Positions 45,445 to 55,404 are shown, numbered from the stretch's first letter. The stretch is DNA of 64,000 nucleotides from Afipia sp. (GCA_024707075.1 JANQAK010000003.1:1550001-1614000), one strand, 5' to 3'. Numbers and translations are program-made. The notes: generated by a model from the letters alone, not told the origin.

Positions 45445-46098
45445 ATGCGTCTCCTCCCTTTTGAATCGGCCGTTGATCGGCCGATATTTTCAAATGATCG
45501 TCTGCGTGATTGAGCTTCCTTCCCGAAAAAACCGGCGAGTGATGTGCCGACAACACGCGATGTAATCACCTGCGCGCGACGCGATCAATGCGCGCGGGAT
45601 GAGGGTGCAGAGCAGCAATTCCACAGCGCGCCGGTGAAGGTGTTGCGTTATCGCGTCTCGACAAGACGATCTCGCACGAGCGCGCGGGTCCGCGTTCGCG
45701 ATACTCGGCAACGCGAGCCGGCGACTGACTGCCCCTGAATTTTGATGGCGGTTCACCGCGTAATGTCGCGGTCGACGCGCCGGAGTTGGCAGCAAACCCC
45801 CGACCCGGCCGGGGCAACCCAACGTCCCGCTCGCCTGACCGCAGTTCGCGCCGGCCGGCTGGCATCGCCGCGCGTCCAGTTACAAAGAATGCGGGTTTGG
45901 TGGCGGTCTTCGCCGCTCCAGGCAGCGCACGGGACTCTTGCCGCACCTGAATTTCGACCCAGCCCCACACGCGGTCGTTGCAGAAAAACCGCGCCACCCG
46001 CACTGCCTAAAATTTAAGCAAATTTTAATGGTTAACGAAGAGTGTATTTGGAACTTTCGCGGTCTTCATGCGGGAGCTCACATAAAGAGGAAGCGACC
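45445..46098. other. Long non-coding gap between the binding protein and the chemoreceptor
   Basis: About 650 bases with no supported gene: open frames are short, arginine-rich and without ribosome sites. Contains the ATCGGCCG-TTG-ATCGGCCGAT dyad near the binding-protein start and the TTAA-N7-TTAA box before the chemoreceptor. The middle 400 bases show nothing I can name. Confidence 0.5.
46014..46028. promoter_or_regulatory. CtrA-type binding box
   Basis: TTAAGCAAATTTTAA: two TTAA half-sites separated by exactly seven bases, 70 bases before the chemoreceptor ATG. The core CtrA consensus in alphaproteobacteria is TTAA-N7-TTAA. A GTTAAC follows closely. Confidence 0.6.
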
Positions 46099-48195
46099 AT
46101 GATTAATCTGAAAATTCGAGGCCGGCTTATTCTTGGATTCAGTGTGCTTTGTGCTCTTTTGGCCATCGTTGTGGGAACGACAATCATCAAGGTCCATTCC
46201 GTCCGTGAATCCACCGACCGGACCATCAATCTGCGGGTTCCAACCGCGATGGCGGCGAGCGACATGGTCGCGGGGATCTATGCTTCGCTTGCATCGCTTC
46301 GCGGCTGGCTGATCACCGGAAACGACGCCTTCAAGGCCGAGCGCGTCGGGCTCTGGAAAAGCATCCAGACCCAGAGCGCCGAAATGGACAACCTCTCGAA
46401 CTCGTGGACCGTCGCGCAAAACAAGCACGACTGGCAGGCCGCCAAACCGCTTCTGGATGAATTACGCAGCGCGCAGGACAAGGCTGAGACGATCGCCCAT
46501 ACGATCGACGAACAACCCGCGGCGAAAATGCTGGCCACCGAGGCGGCGCCTCTGGCGACGCTCATGCTGCAAAAAGCCACCTCCATCATCGACGAAGAGG
46601 GAAACATCGCGTCGACCGACAAGCGCAAGAGCCTGCTGATCGGCTTCGCCGACCTGCGCGGCAGCATGGCGATGGCGATCGGAGCGATCCGCGCCTACCT
46701 GTTGACCGCCGATCCGGCATTCAAGGCGGAATTCGAAGAACTCTGGAAACTCAATCAGCAGAAATTCGACGTGCTGTCGCAGCGCAGATCGGAGATGACG
46801 GCGGCTCAGCAAAGCGCATTCGACGCGCTTGTCGACGCCCGCGTCAAATTCTCCCCGCTGCCCCAGAAGATGTTCGATATCCGCGCGTCGGATCGCTGGA
46901 ACATGGCGCAATGGTTTCTCACCAACGAAGCCGCGCCCCGCGCCAACAAACTTCTCGATATTTTTGCGGGAACGAAAGATGCCGCAGGTTCGCGCACCGG
47001 CGGAATGGTCACGCGGCAACAGGACAACCTGAAAGCCGACGGCGTTGCGGTGGTCGCCGAAACAAGTTTCCTCACCACCCTGCTCTGGGTGCTTCTCGGC
47101 GTCGGCGTCGGCATCGCGGTCACGGTCGTTTATCTGACCAGCCGTTCCATCGTTCCGCCCATCCTCAAGATGGTGGACGCGATGGGACAACTCGCCGGCG
47201 GAAATCATACCGTCGAAATTCCCGCAGCAGACAAGACCGACGAAATCGGTCTGATGGCGAAGGCCGTTCTGGTCTTCAAGGACAACATGATCAAGGCCAA
47301 GGAACTGGCGATCAAGGAAGCCGCCGCGATCAATGACCGCATCGCGCGGGCCACCAAGGTCGATGACCTGACCCGGCAGTTCGATGCGGACATCTCGATG
47401 GTGCTGAAATCCGTCGCCTCCGCCACCACGGAGTTGCAGGTCACGGCATCGTCGATGACGGCGACGGCCGAAGAAACCAGCAACCAGGCGACGGCCGTTG
47501 CCGCCGCGACCGAAGAGGCCTCGGCGAATGTGCAAACCGTGGCGGCGGCCGCCGAAGAACTGTCGGGTTCGGTGACCGAGATCAGCCGTCAGGTCTCGCA
47601 ATCGAGCGCGATCGCCCGCAAGGCTGTCGCAGAAGCCCTTCGCACCAACGAGACGGTTCATACCCTGTCCAGCGAAGCCACGAAAATCGGCGATGTCGTC
47701 AAGCTCATCAATGAGATCGCCAGCCAGACCAACCTTCTCGCCCTCAATGCGACGATCGAGGCCGCCCGCGCCGGCGATGCCGGCAAGGGCTTCGCGGTGG
47801 TCGCGTCCGAGGTGAAGAGTCTGGCTGAACAGACCGCGAAGGCGACGGATCAGATCGGAGCGCAGATTTCATCGATCCAGAATTCGTCCGGCGAAGCGGC
47901 AAGCGCCATTGAGGGCATCACCGCCACGATTCACGAGATGAACGAGATCGCGGCGGCGATTGCCAGCGCCGTCGAGGAACAGGGGTCGGCGACACAGGAG
48001 ATCGCGCGCAACGTCCAGCAGGCCGCCGTCGGCACGGGTGAAATCTCGGCGAATGTCTCCGGCGTTCAACAGGCCGCCGGAGATACCGGAGCCGCGGCTC
48101 ATCAGGTTCTACAGGCGTCAAGCGAACTGTCCCGGCAGTCGGAGACGATGCGGAGCCAGGTCGAGATCTTCCTCACCAGCATCAAGGCCGCATAA
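46099..48195 (+). CDS. Methyl-accepting chemotaxis protein
   Basis: 698 residues from ATG 46099 (AGAGGAAG upstream). A first membrane helix (about 10-32), a helical periplasmic sensor of about 290 residues, a second membrane helix (about 325-347, LLWVLLGVGVGIAVTVVYL), a HAMP domain (ILKMVDAMGQLAGGNHTVEI) and a long signalling domain with the hairpin tip EIASQTNLLALNATIEAARAGDAGKGFAVVASEV (quoted in parts here: IASQTNLLALNATIEAARAG). No C-terminal CheR-docking pentapeptide. It would signal through CheA/CheW of this window or another set. A strong terminator follows. Confidence 0.92.
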   Translation: MINLKIRGRLILGFSVLCALLAIVVGTTIIKVHSVRESTDRTINLRVPTAMAASDMVAGIYASLASLRGWLITGNDAFKAERVGLWKSIQTQSAEMDNLSNSWTVAQNKHDWQAAKPLLDELRSAQDKAETIAHTIDEQPAAKMLATEAAPLATLMLQKATSIIDEEGNIASTDKRKSLLIGFADLRGSMAMAIGAIRAYLLTADPAFKAEFEELWKLNQQKFDVLSQRRSEMTAAQQSAFDALVDARVKFSPLPQKMFDIRASDRWNMAQWFLTNEAAPRANKLLDIFAGTKDAAGSRTGGMVTRQQDNLKADGVAVVAETSFLTTLLWVLLGVGVGIAVTVVYLTSRSIVPPILKMVDAMGQLAGGNHTVEIPAADKTDEIGLMAKAVLVFKDNMIKAKELAIKEAAAINDRIARATKVDDLTRQFDADISMVLKSVASATTELQVTASSMTATAEETSNQATAVAAATEEASANVQTVAAAAEELSGSVTEISRQVSQSSAIARKAVAEALRTNETVHTLSSEATKIGDVVKLINEIASQTNLLALNATIEAARAGDAGKGFAVVASEVKSLAEQTAKATDQIGAQISSIQNSSGEAASAIEGITATIHEMNEIAAAIASAVEEQGSATQEIARNVQQAAVGTGEISANVSGVQQAAGDTGAAAHQVLQASSELSRQSETMRSQVEIFLTSIKAA

Positions 48196-48281
48196 TGATG
48201 TGACGATGGAAGGGCGCGCAGACTCCCTTCCATCCCTTCATGCAACAGAAGAAGCCGGCAAACGGCGCGCAATGTCTCGCG

Positions 48282-48310
48282 AAAGGCCTGCCTCACGGCG
48301 GGCCTTTTTT
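48282..48310 (+). terminator. Terminator after the chemoreceptor gene
   Basis: AAGGCCTGCC, loop TCAC, GGCGGGCCTT, then a run of T. A ten-base stem with one G-T pair. Confidence 0.88.
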
Positions 48311-48606
48311 CATTTCAGAACTAATTTCATCCGGGTTGAATTCCAGCTCATTATGCCAAGCGCTGCGGAGTAACCGGTGATGTAATCCACTGTCTGCTCC
48401 ACAGCCTCTGGCGGGCTGTAGGCATCGTCGAGCGCAATGAAGTTGATCTTCCGACCGTTGATGCCACCCCTGTCGTTGATAGAATTGATGTAAGCCGTCA
48501 CGCCCTTGCCATAGGCGGACAAAGCAGACGCCGGACCGCTAAATGGATACGTCGATCCAATCTTGATTTCCGTCGCAGTAATCCCTGGCGCTTCTTGGGC
48601 GCTCAC
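48310..48606 (-). pseudogene. Truncated branched-chain amino-acid type ABC binding protein
   Basis: 98 residues beginning AQEAPGITATEIKIGSTYPF and continuing GPASALSAYGKGVTAYINSI, the N-terminal lobe of LivK-type binding proteins, which are normally about 380-400 residues. After AVEQT the homology stops and a short unrelated tail runs to a stop at the chemoreceptor terminator. Remains of a signal peptide (FVLLGSVGVSA) are read upstream. A deletion or recombination removed about three quarters of the gene. It marks the core-island junction. Confidence 0.8.
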
Positions 48607-48709
48607 GCCAACCGATCCGAGAAGAACGAAAGCACGCGACAGGTCCGTCGCGTGCCAACCCGGAAGCAGATGTGAACATGATTCACCAGCTCCCGCTCCT
48701 GTGCAGGCC

Positions 48710-48985
48710 TTAGACTTTTCTTCGAAGAACCTCTTGGAGCGTCTCCTTGCCGAGGCTTAGATCCGATGCGAACCGTCGGAGCCGGGCGTTCTCTTTTTCA
48801 AGATGCTTCAGCTTACGCACTTCCGACGGCATCAAGCCGCCATAGCGGTCTTTCAACCTGTAAAAAGTCGCTTCTGAAATCCCAGATTGCGGGACACATT
48901 GCAACCAGCGTCCCGGTCTCTGCCTGTTGCCGCGCAAAGGCGATCTGCTGATCGCTGAACTTCGACTTCTTCGTCGGTCAGGCTC
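48710..48985 (-). pseudogene. IS3-family transposase OrfA remnant, frameshifted
   Basis: Two frames together give the OrfA pattern: KKSKFSDQQIAFARQQAETG at the start, then after a frame change near 48880 SGISEATFYRLKDRYGGLMP and LRRFASDLSLGKETLQEVL. The helix-turn-helix and leucine-zipper-like part are recognisable. There is no OrfB. A remnant of an insertion sequence on the minus strand, related to the second remnant at 56932. Confidence 0.85.
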
Positions 48986-49115
48986 CCTTCGGTATTAGCC
49001 TAATCGGAAAGTTCTCATTCAGATTAGTCTAAACTTCTCAATGCAGCCCGAACCGTGGTGCGCAAATTCTCGAACCGGTATGATTTTTGACGCTGAGTGA
49101 TGCCTCAAGGTCCAC

Positions 49116-49451
49116 TCAATTTTCAATTTCAACTTCAAGGTCGTCAGTCATGCCAAATTCCGTGACTGGCATGATCCAATATACGAGTCTGGTCCCCGCG
49201 AATGCTGTCTTGAGCCGGGCGAGCAATCGCACGGCGTCCTGTCTTTCCAGAATTATTCGCACGAGCACCTCATCGGCGTGACCTTTGACCTGCTCGGCCG
49301 TCGTTTGCAGCCGCACCATCGGGCCGTGACCGGCACCGTCAGATGCCGTGAATCCCGATACCAGATCGCGCTGCTCGTTGAGATAATCGAACAGTTCCTC
49401 GCGAAGATTGCGGGCAGCGATCAACGTCAGGCAAACAGGTTCGACGGTCAT
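49116..49451 (-). CDS. DUF3240 family protein of a metal-efflux operon
   Basis: 111 residues. MTVEPVCLTLIAARNLREEL at the start and VSGFTASDGAGHGP in the middle are typical of DUF3240, a small cytoplasmic family usually linked to heavy-metal RND genes. A structural likeness to P-II-type regulators has been suggested for the group. Its start overlaps the stop of the czcA-like gene by ATGA. Function unproven. Confidence 0.8.
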   Translation of the reverse strand: MTVEPVCLTLIAARNLREELFDYLNEQRDLVSGFTASDGAGHGPMVRLQTTAEQVKGHADEVLVRIILERQDAVRLLARLKTAFAGTRLVYWIMPVTEFGMTDDLEVEIEN

Positions 49452-52400
49452 TTGGCGACCTTCGCAACGCTACCAAACCGGCGATAAAGGATCGGAAGAA
49501 GTATGAGGGTTAGAAGCGTCGACGACAGCAACCCACCGATCACAACGATGGCCAGCGGCTTCTGAATTTCTGATCCAGGACCGGAAGCGAACAGCAACGG
49601 GACCAATCCAAGCGCGGTAATGCTGGCAGTCATCAACACTGGCCGAAGCCGGCGTTTGGCGCCCTCCACAACAATGCGCTCCTCCGGGATGCCGTGGGCG
49701 CGCAACTGGTTGAAGTAGGAAACCAGCACAACGCCATTCAAAACGGCGATGCCTAGCAGTGCGATGAACCCCACCGAAGCTGGGACAGACAGGTATTCGC
49801 CTGTCAGGACAAGCGCAAAGACACCGCCGATGAGGGCGAAGGGGATGTTCACCAGAACCATCAGCGCCTGGCGGATCGAGCCGAATGTGGTGAAAAGCAG
49901 AACAAAGATTAGTCCAATGGCAACCGGAATGACAATCGACAAGCGCGCGGCCGCGCGTTGCTGGTTTTCGAACTGGCCTCCCCAAGTAAGCCGATAACCC
50001 TGCGGCAGCACCAATTCTGCGGCCACCTTCTGCTGCGCAGCCTGAACAAAGCCTACCATGTCGCGACCTCGAACATTGGACCGGACCACGCTCATGCGGG
50101 CTCCGTCTTCGCGGTCAATCTTGACAGGACCATCAACCCGATGAATGCGGGCAACCTGAGAGAGCGCCACGTGCTGCCCGGACGCCAGCGTCAGGGGCAG
50201 ATTGGCCAGCATGGAGGGCGCCTCACGGGTATTCTCGCTGCCGCGAAGCAGAATCGGTGTGCGGCGTCCATCTTCAAGTGCTGTGCCGATAGTCCGGCCC
50301 TCAATCTGGGTGCGCAGCGAGGCGGCAATCGCATCCACCGCCAAACCCAGACGACCCGCCTCCAGCCGATTCACGGAGACAGTATAATATTGTGCGCCTT
50401 CGTTGAGCGTCGTGTAAACATCCTCGGCGCCATCAATGCTGGAGAGAATCCCGGACAGCCTGCTTGCGATTTCGTTGAGCTTCGTGATGTCAGGACCGAA
50501 GATCTTCACCGCGACGTCGCCGCGCACGCCGCTGATCATCTCCTGGACACGCATGTCGATCGGCTGCGTGAAGCTGAGCGACAGTCCCGGAAAGTCGTTT
50601 AGCACATGACGAAGCTGCTGAAGGAGGACAGACTTGTCGGTCGTCTTTCGCTCTTCCAACGGCTTTAGAACCAGAAATGTGTCGGTCTGATTGGGTCCCA
50701 TCGGGTCGAGGCCGAGTTCGTCCGATCCTGTTCGAGCGACGATCCCCGCAACGTCAGGTACCCGCGCCAGAATGGCAGCCTGAAGCCTGGCATTGATCGC
50801 AATTGACTGATCGAGATTGATGGACGGAATTGCCTCGACGCTGATGATAATGTCGCCTTCATCCATGGTCGGCATGAATGTCTTGCCCAACTGGGTATAG
50901 GCAAAGCCCGCCGCAATGAGGGCTGCCACTGCTGCAGCCATCACCTTGCGTTCATTGTTCAGTGCCCAGCCAAGCGCCGGCGCATAGCCTCGGGACGCAA
51001 GGCGGACGAGCCAGGGCTCCCGGTGCGGGGCCGCCTTGAGGAGAAACGAAGTCGCCACCGGAAGTACCGTGAGCGCCAGCAACAGGGAGGCAGCCAGCGC
51101 GAAGATGATGGCAAGCGCTACGGGAATGAACAGCTTTCCCTCAAGCCCCTGCAGTGCAAGCAGCGGTACGAAAACGATAATGATGATCATGACGCCTGTT
51201 GCGACTGGTTCCAGCACCTCGCAGACCGAACGGAACACAGTATGAATGATCGGTGTCGTCTTCCCTGCTTGATCCTTGCTGAGATTTCCCACGATGTTTT
51301 CGACGACGACCACCAGCGCATCGATCAGCATGCCGATGGCAATCGCCAAGCCGCCCAGACTCATCAGGTTGGCCGACATACCGACGACGCGCATGGCGAT
51401 CAACGCGATCATAATTGCAAGCGGCAGGCTCAGGGCGATCACAAGCGAGGCTCGCCAGTTGCCGAGAAACAGCAGCAACAAAACGATGACCAAAATCGTA
51501 GCTTCACCCAATGCCCGCACGACGGTGCCGACCGCGCGGCCAACCAGCCTGCTCCGATCATAAAACACATTAATGGTAACACTCTTCGGCAGCGCGGGCT
51601 GTAGTTCCTGCAGGCGCTGGCGAACATCACGCACAAGCTGGCCCGCATTGGCGCCACGCAATCCGAGCACGAGTCCTTCCACCGTTTCGCCGCGACCATC
51701 GATCGTGACGGCGCCATAGCGCGTGAGCGAACCGACCTGGACGCGGGCAACATCGTTGACCCGGATCGGAATGCCGTTTCTGGTGTCGACCACGATGGCC
51801 TTGATGTCATCGATCGAGCGAATGCTGGCTTCGATGCGGACAAGGGCGCTGTCTTCGCCCTGATTGACACGGCCGGCGCCATCATTGCGGCTATTGGCGT
51901 CGATCGCCCGCCGAAACAGATCATACGAAATGCCGCGCGCCGCAAGCGCATCGCTGATCGGCACAATCTCGAAGGCCCGGACGTAGCCACCGAGCGAGTT
52001 AACGTCGGCAACCCCCGGGACAGTTCGCAGCGCCGGGCGAATCACCCAATCGAGCAGACTTCGCCGCTCCGCCAGCGAGAGATCAGGACTGTCGATCGTG
52101 AACATGAACATTTCGCCGAGAGGACTTGTGATCGGAGCAAGGCCGCCGGTCACGCCTTCTGGAAGATCGCGCGCGATATTGGATAGCCGTTCCGATACCT
52201 GATTGCGCGCCCAGTAGATGTCGGTGCCATCTTCGAAATCGACGGTAACGTCGGCAAGCGCGTATTTGGTTGTCGAGCGAAGGATCTTCTTGTTGGGCAA
52301 TCCAAGCAGTTCGAGCTCGATTGGGACCGTGATCCGTTGTTCAACCTCTTCGGGAGTGAGACCCGGCGCCTTCATGATGACTTTCACCTGCACGGGTGAG

Positions 52401-52525
52401 ACGTCAGGAAACGCGTCAATCGGCAGCGTAGGAAGAACAACAATGCCCGCGCCGATGAGCAGAAGAACGCTCAAGGCCACAAACATGCGCTGTGAAAGCG
52501 CAAAGGCGACCAGACGCTCGAGCAT
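49448..52525 (-). CDS. Heavy-metal RND efflux pump (CzcA/CusA family)
   Basis: 1025 residues in the HME-RND layout: AFPDVSPVQVKV near the N-terminus, twelve membrane helices in two sets of six, large periplasmic loops, and GMLIDALVVVVENIV in helix 4 with the proton-relay aspartate. Exports divalent or monovalent heavy-metal ions across the inner membrane; the metal cannot be told from sequence by eye. The operon order is fusion protein, pump, DUF3240. No outer-membrane CzcC-type factor is adjacent, so one from elsewhere would be needed. Confidence 0.92.
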   Translation of the reverse strand: MLERLVAFALSQRMFVALSVLLLIGAGIVVLPTLPIDAFPDVSPVQVKVIMKAPGLTPEEVEQRITVPIELELLGLPNKKILRSTTKYALADVTVDFEDGTDIYWARNQVSERLSNIARDLPEGVTGGLAPITSPLGEMFMFTIDSPDLSLAERRSLLDWVIRPALRTVPGVADVNSLGGYVRAFEIVPISDALAARGISYDLFRRAIDANSRNDGAGRVNQGEDSALVRIEASIRSIDDIKAIVVDTRNGIPIRVNDVARVQVGSLTRYGAVTIDGRGETVEGLVLGLRGANAGQLVRDVRQRLQELQPALPKSVTINVFYDRSRLVGRAVGTVVRALGEATILVIVLLLLFLGNWRASLVIALSLPLAIMIALIAMRVVGMSANLMSLGGLAIAIGMLIDALVVVVENIVGNLSKDQAGKTTPIIHTVFRSVCEVLEPVATGVMIIIIVFVPLLALQGLEGKLFIPVALAIIFALAASLLLALTVLPVATSFLLKAAPHREPWLVRLASRGYAPALGWALNNERKVMAAAVAALIAAGFAYTQLGKTFMPTMDEGDIIISVEAIPSINLDQSIAINARLQAAILARVPDVAGIVARTGSDELGLDPMGPNQTDTFLVLKPLEERKTTDKSVLLQQLRHVLNDFPGLSLSFTQPIDMRVQEMISGVRGDVAVKIFGPDITKLNEIASRLSGILSSIDGAEDVYTTLNEGAQYYTVSVNRLEAGRLGLAVDAIAASLRTQIEGRTIGTALEDGRRTPILLRGSENTREAPSMLANLPLTLASGQHVALSQVARIHRVDGPVKIDREDGARMSVVRSNVRGRDMVGFVQAAQQKVAAELVLPQGYRLTWGGQFENQQRAAARLSIVIPVAIGLIFVLLFTTFGSIRQALMVLVNIPFALIGGVFALVLTGEYLSVPASVGFIALLGIAVLNGVVLVSYFNQLRAHGIPEERIVVEGAKRRLRPVLMTASITALGLVPLLFASGPGSEIQKPLAIVVIGGLLSSTLLTLILLPILYRRFGSVAKVAK

Positions 52526-53661
52526 TACTGGGCTCCGAGCCGCAGCAGGATTCCTCGCAGGGCGGTGATGCCGCTTACGGCCACTTCGTCCTTGTCAGTG
52601 ATCGCGCCCGACACCACGACGTGGTCCTGATCCTCGGCGAGAAGCGTCACAGGCTCCAGACGAAATCCACCCTCGATTGCAACAAAGACCGATGCCTTGT
52701 CCCCGCGCCGGACAAGCGCGCTGTAGGGGACCTCCCAGGCGCTTTCACTGGAGGAAAGAAAGCCGATCCGTACTGCGGCGGTCTGCCCGGGGCGTAGTTC
52801 ACCTGTATTCGGCACTTCTGCTCGCACCAAAACGGTCTGAGTTGCCGCATCCGTTGTTTCGGACACCAATATGACATGGCCAGGGGACGCGTAGCCGTCG
52901 ATTTCCACTCGCGCGCCCGGCCGGATGGCGCGGATGCTGGACGCCGGAATCGCAATCTCCGCCCACAAGGTCGACAATCGTGCGAGCTTGACGAGCGGCG
53001 CCGCCTGCTCAACCCGCTGACCGGGGGAAACCACGATTTCAACCACCGTTGCCTGCTGAGGTGCAGTGACCGACACAGTTGATGTAATCGCCGTCTCACT
53101 GGTCAAGCGCGAAATCGCCGCGTCAGAGAGACCGCTGAGCCGAAGCATCTGCCGACGTTCTGCCACGGCGATGCTCGCCTGGCGGGCTTCGGTCTGGCTG
53201 GTCTCCAGAACGCGTTGCGCCACCGCCTTCCCTTCAAAGAGGTCGGTGTTCCGTTTGAGCTGCTGGGCGGCAAGCACATCCTGCGCGAAGGCTTGCAGGT
53301 AGTCTCGTTGAAGCGACACAAAGCTCGGGCTCTCAAGCGTGACGAGCGGCTGGCCGGAACTGACACGGTCGCCTCGTGCAACCGACAGGCCATTGACCAT
53401 GCCGGCCACGGGAGCGCTCACCACCCACAACTGGGGCGTAGGAATAACAATCTGGGCGGGATAAGGCAGTGTCAGATCAGTCCGACTTGATACGGGATGT
53501 ACCACGCGAATGCCCAAGGTTTGCACCTGCGCAGGACTGACCTTCACGACGTCGTCCTCGGCGAACGACGCAGTTACGGGGCCAATCAGGGCGAACACAA
53601 GCGAGGCTCGAGTCAATCTCCGCCGGGAGCCAAGACTTAGGATCGCCTGAGCGAGATTCAT
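52525..53661 (-). CDS. RND membrane-fusion (periplasmic adaptor) protein
   Basis: 378 residues from ATG 53661, giving a signal peptide (about 10-35, ending TASFAEDD); starts at 53709 or further upstream are possible. The HlyD/CzcB fold has a lipoyl-like PAQIVIPTPQLWVVSAPVAG and GDRVSSGQPLVTLESPSF, a helical hairpin (about 125-185) and a beta-barrel domain (RPGARVEIDGYASPG). No N-terminal His-rich metal domain. Its stop shares a base with the pump start. Links the pump to an outer-membrane channel. Confidence 0.88.
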   Translation of the reverse strand: MNLAQAILSLGSRRRLTRASLVFALIGPVTASFAEDDVVKVSPAQVQTLGIRVVHPVSSRTDLTLPYPAQIVIPTPQLWVVSAPVAGMVNGLSVARGDRVSSGQPLVTLESPSFVSLQRDYLQAFAQDVLAAQQLKRNTDLFEGKAVAQRVLETSQTEARQASIAVAERRQMLRLSGLSDAAISRLTSETAITSTVSVTAPQQATVVEIVVSPGQRVEQAAPLVKLARLSTLWAEIAIPASSIRAIRPGARVEIDGYASPGHVILVSETTDAATQTVLVRAEVPNTGELRPGQTAAVRIGFLSSSESAWEVPYSALVRRGDKASVFVAIEGGFRLEPVTLLAEDQDHVVVSGAITDKDEVAVSGITALRGILLRLGAQ

Positions 53662-53966
53662 CAGCAAAAACCATATGATCCGGTGGCGCGGCCAAGTCGC
53701 GCGATCCATTAAACTTGAGTAGTCCGTCCATGCTCCCACGCTTTGATTTGTGTCAAGCGATAGATGTGCCGGATAATCCGGCCGAGTATAGACTTTTTAA
53801 GCCGCGCGATCTGTCGGGTTCATTCGTCTCAATTCGTCGCGTGTTGCAATTGCGACGTGTTCGCGCATGGAAAATCGAGAGATTATTATTGGGATAACTC
53901 GTATCAATCGTCTCTTCGCGATGGATGCTGACACTGCTGTATCAATCACGCCAAGGAGAACGTTGA

Positions 53967-55208
53967 ATGTCTACCCAGTCTGCGGCAGCACGGGATGCGC
54001 CACAGCGCCTTGTCCGGTCACTCACATTGACCCACGCGGTGCTCTATGGACTTGGCGTTACCATCGGAGCCGGCATTTACGTTCTCGTCGGCGTTGCGGC
54101 GGGGCGTAGCGGCATGCATGCGCCGCTCGCCTTCATCGGCGCAGCGCTTGTCATGGCGTTTAGCGCGGCGTCCTTTGCGGAACTGGGAACGCGCATGCCG
54201 GTGAGTGCCAGCGAGGCTGCCTATGTGCAAGCGGCGTTCAAGCGCGATTGGCTCAGTCTCGGCGTCGGGCTTCTCGTTGTGGCGACCGCAGCGATATCTG
54301 CCGCGACCATCAGTGTAGGCAGTGCAGGCTATGTTGCAGTCTTTCTAACCGCGCCGGCTCCATGGATTATAACCACGGTGGTAGTAGCGATGGGCATCGT
54401 CGCCTGTCTCGCCACTGTCCAGTCGGTCACCTTTGCCGCGATCATGACGCTCATCGAAGTCGGCGGCCTCGTGCTGATCATTATTGCCGGACTGGGTCTT
54501 GGAGCCGACATTTTTATGCGTCTTCCTGAAGTGTGGCCTTCATTGCGCGATTCATCCGCATGGATCGGAATAGCCGGAACGTCACTCATCGCGGTCTTTG
54601 CCTTCATCGGCTTCGAGCATCTGGTCAACGTTGCCGAAGAGATGAAGGAACCCAATCGCACTCTGCCCCTCGCGCTGTTCCTGACCCTCGGTTTGACTGC
54701 GCTTGTCTACGCACTCGTTGTGTGGATCGCAGTAACGACGGTGCCTCCCCAGGAACTGGCGCGCTCTTCGGCGCCCCTTGCCCTCGTCTTCGAGCGGCTG
54801 ACAGGCCTGCCACTCGTGACCCTGAGCGCAATCGCTGTTGTGGCGACGCTCAACGGCATCATCGTCCACATGATCATGATTGGTCGCGTTCTCTATGGTC
54901 TTGCCGACCAGGGCAACCTGCCAAAGGTCCTTGCACGATTGAATTCGGTGACGCACACGCCTCTTCTGGCGACGGTCATCGGCGTTGCGGCAATTCTGGT
55001 GCTCGCACTGGCAGTGCCTCTCGCCGGCCTCGCGGATCTCACGGCGCGCTTCACGCTCGCTATTTTCGCGATCGTGAATCTCGCGCTGATCCGGATCAAA
55101 CACAGGAATGAAGCGGCACCATTGGGAACGTTCATTTGCCCGCGCTGGGTACCGTATGCCGGCCTCGTCTCCAGCGTCCTGCTTCTTGTGATAGATTTCA
55201 TCGTGTAA
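53967..55208 (+). CDS. APC family amino-acid permease
   Basis: 413 residues with about twelve membrane helices. Helix 1 carries the APC substrate motif GLGVTIGAGIYVLVG, and SFAELGTRMPVSASEAAYVQ follows, as in cationic/neutral amino-acid transporters. It ends shortly after the twelfth helix. Divergent from the metal-efflux operon and convergent with the flavocytochrome gene. There is no obvious link to metals; it may travel with the island. Confidence 0.85.
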   Translation: MSTQSAAARDAPQRLVRSLTLTHAVLYGLGVTIGAGIYVLVGVAAGRSGMHAPLAFIGAALVMAFSAASFAELGTRMPVSASEAAYVQAAFKRDWLSLGVGLLVVATAAISAATISVGSAGYVAVFLTAPAPWIITTVVVAMGIVACLATVQSVTFAAIMTLIEVGGLVLIIIAGLGLGADIFMRLPEVWPSLRDSSAWIGIAGTSLIAVFAFIGFEHLVNVAEEMKEPNRTLPLALFLTLGLTALVYALVVWIAVTTVPPQELARSSAPLALVFERLTGLPLVTLSAIAVVATLNGIIVHMIMIGRVLYGLADQGNLPKVLARLNSVTHTPLLATVIGVAAILVLALAVPLAGLADLTARFTLAIFAIVNLALIRIKHRNEAAPLGTFICPRWVPYAGLVSSVLLLVIDFIV

Positions 55209-55251
55209 CAAAGGGGTTGATTGGCAAGTGGACTGATCTTGTCGTCATGAT

Positions 55252-55318
55252 GAACGTCGGCTGTGCGCTAATGGCGGCCAACTTCCGCAACGCGGCGAAA
55301 TGACGCGATGTGCGAATG
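55252..55318. repeat. Dispersed intergenic repeat, copy 2
   Basis: Shares GTCGGCTGTGC and GCGAAATGACGCGATG with the segment at 1462-1521. It lies in the 196-base gap between convergent genes; nothing else is seen there. Confidence 0.5.
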
Positions 55319-55404
55319 GCGAGTAAAAGCAACGTCGTTTTGAGAGTTGACCGGCGATATCGCTAAAGGCCGAAGAGAGGCTGGCTTTCGCGTCATCCAC
55401 ATCG

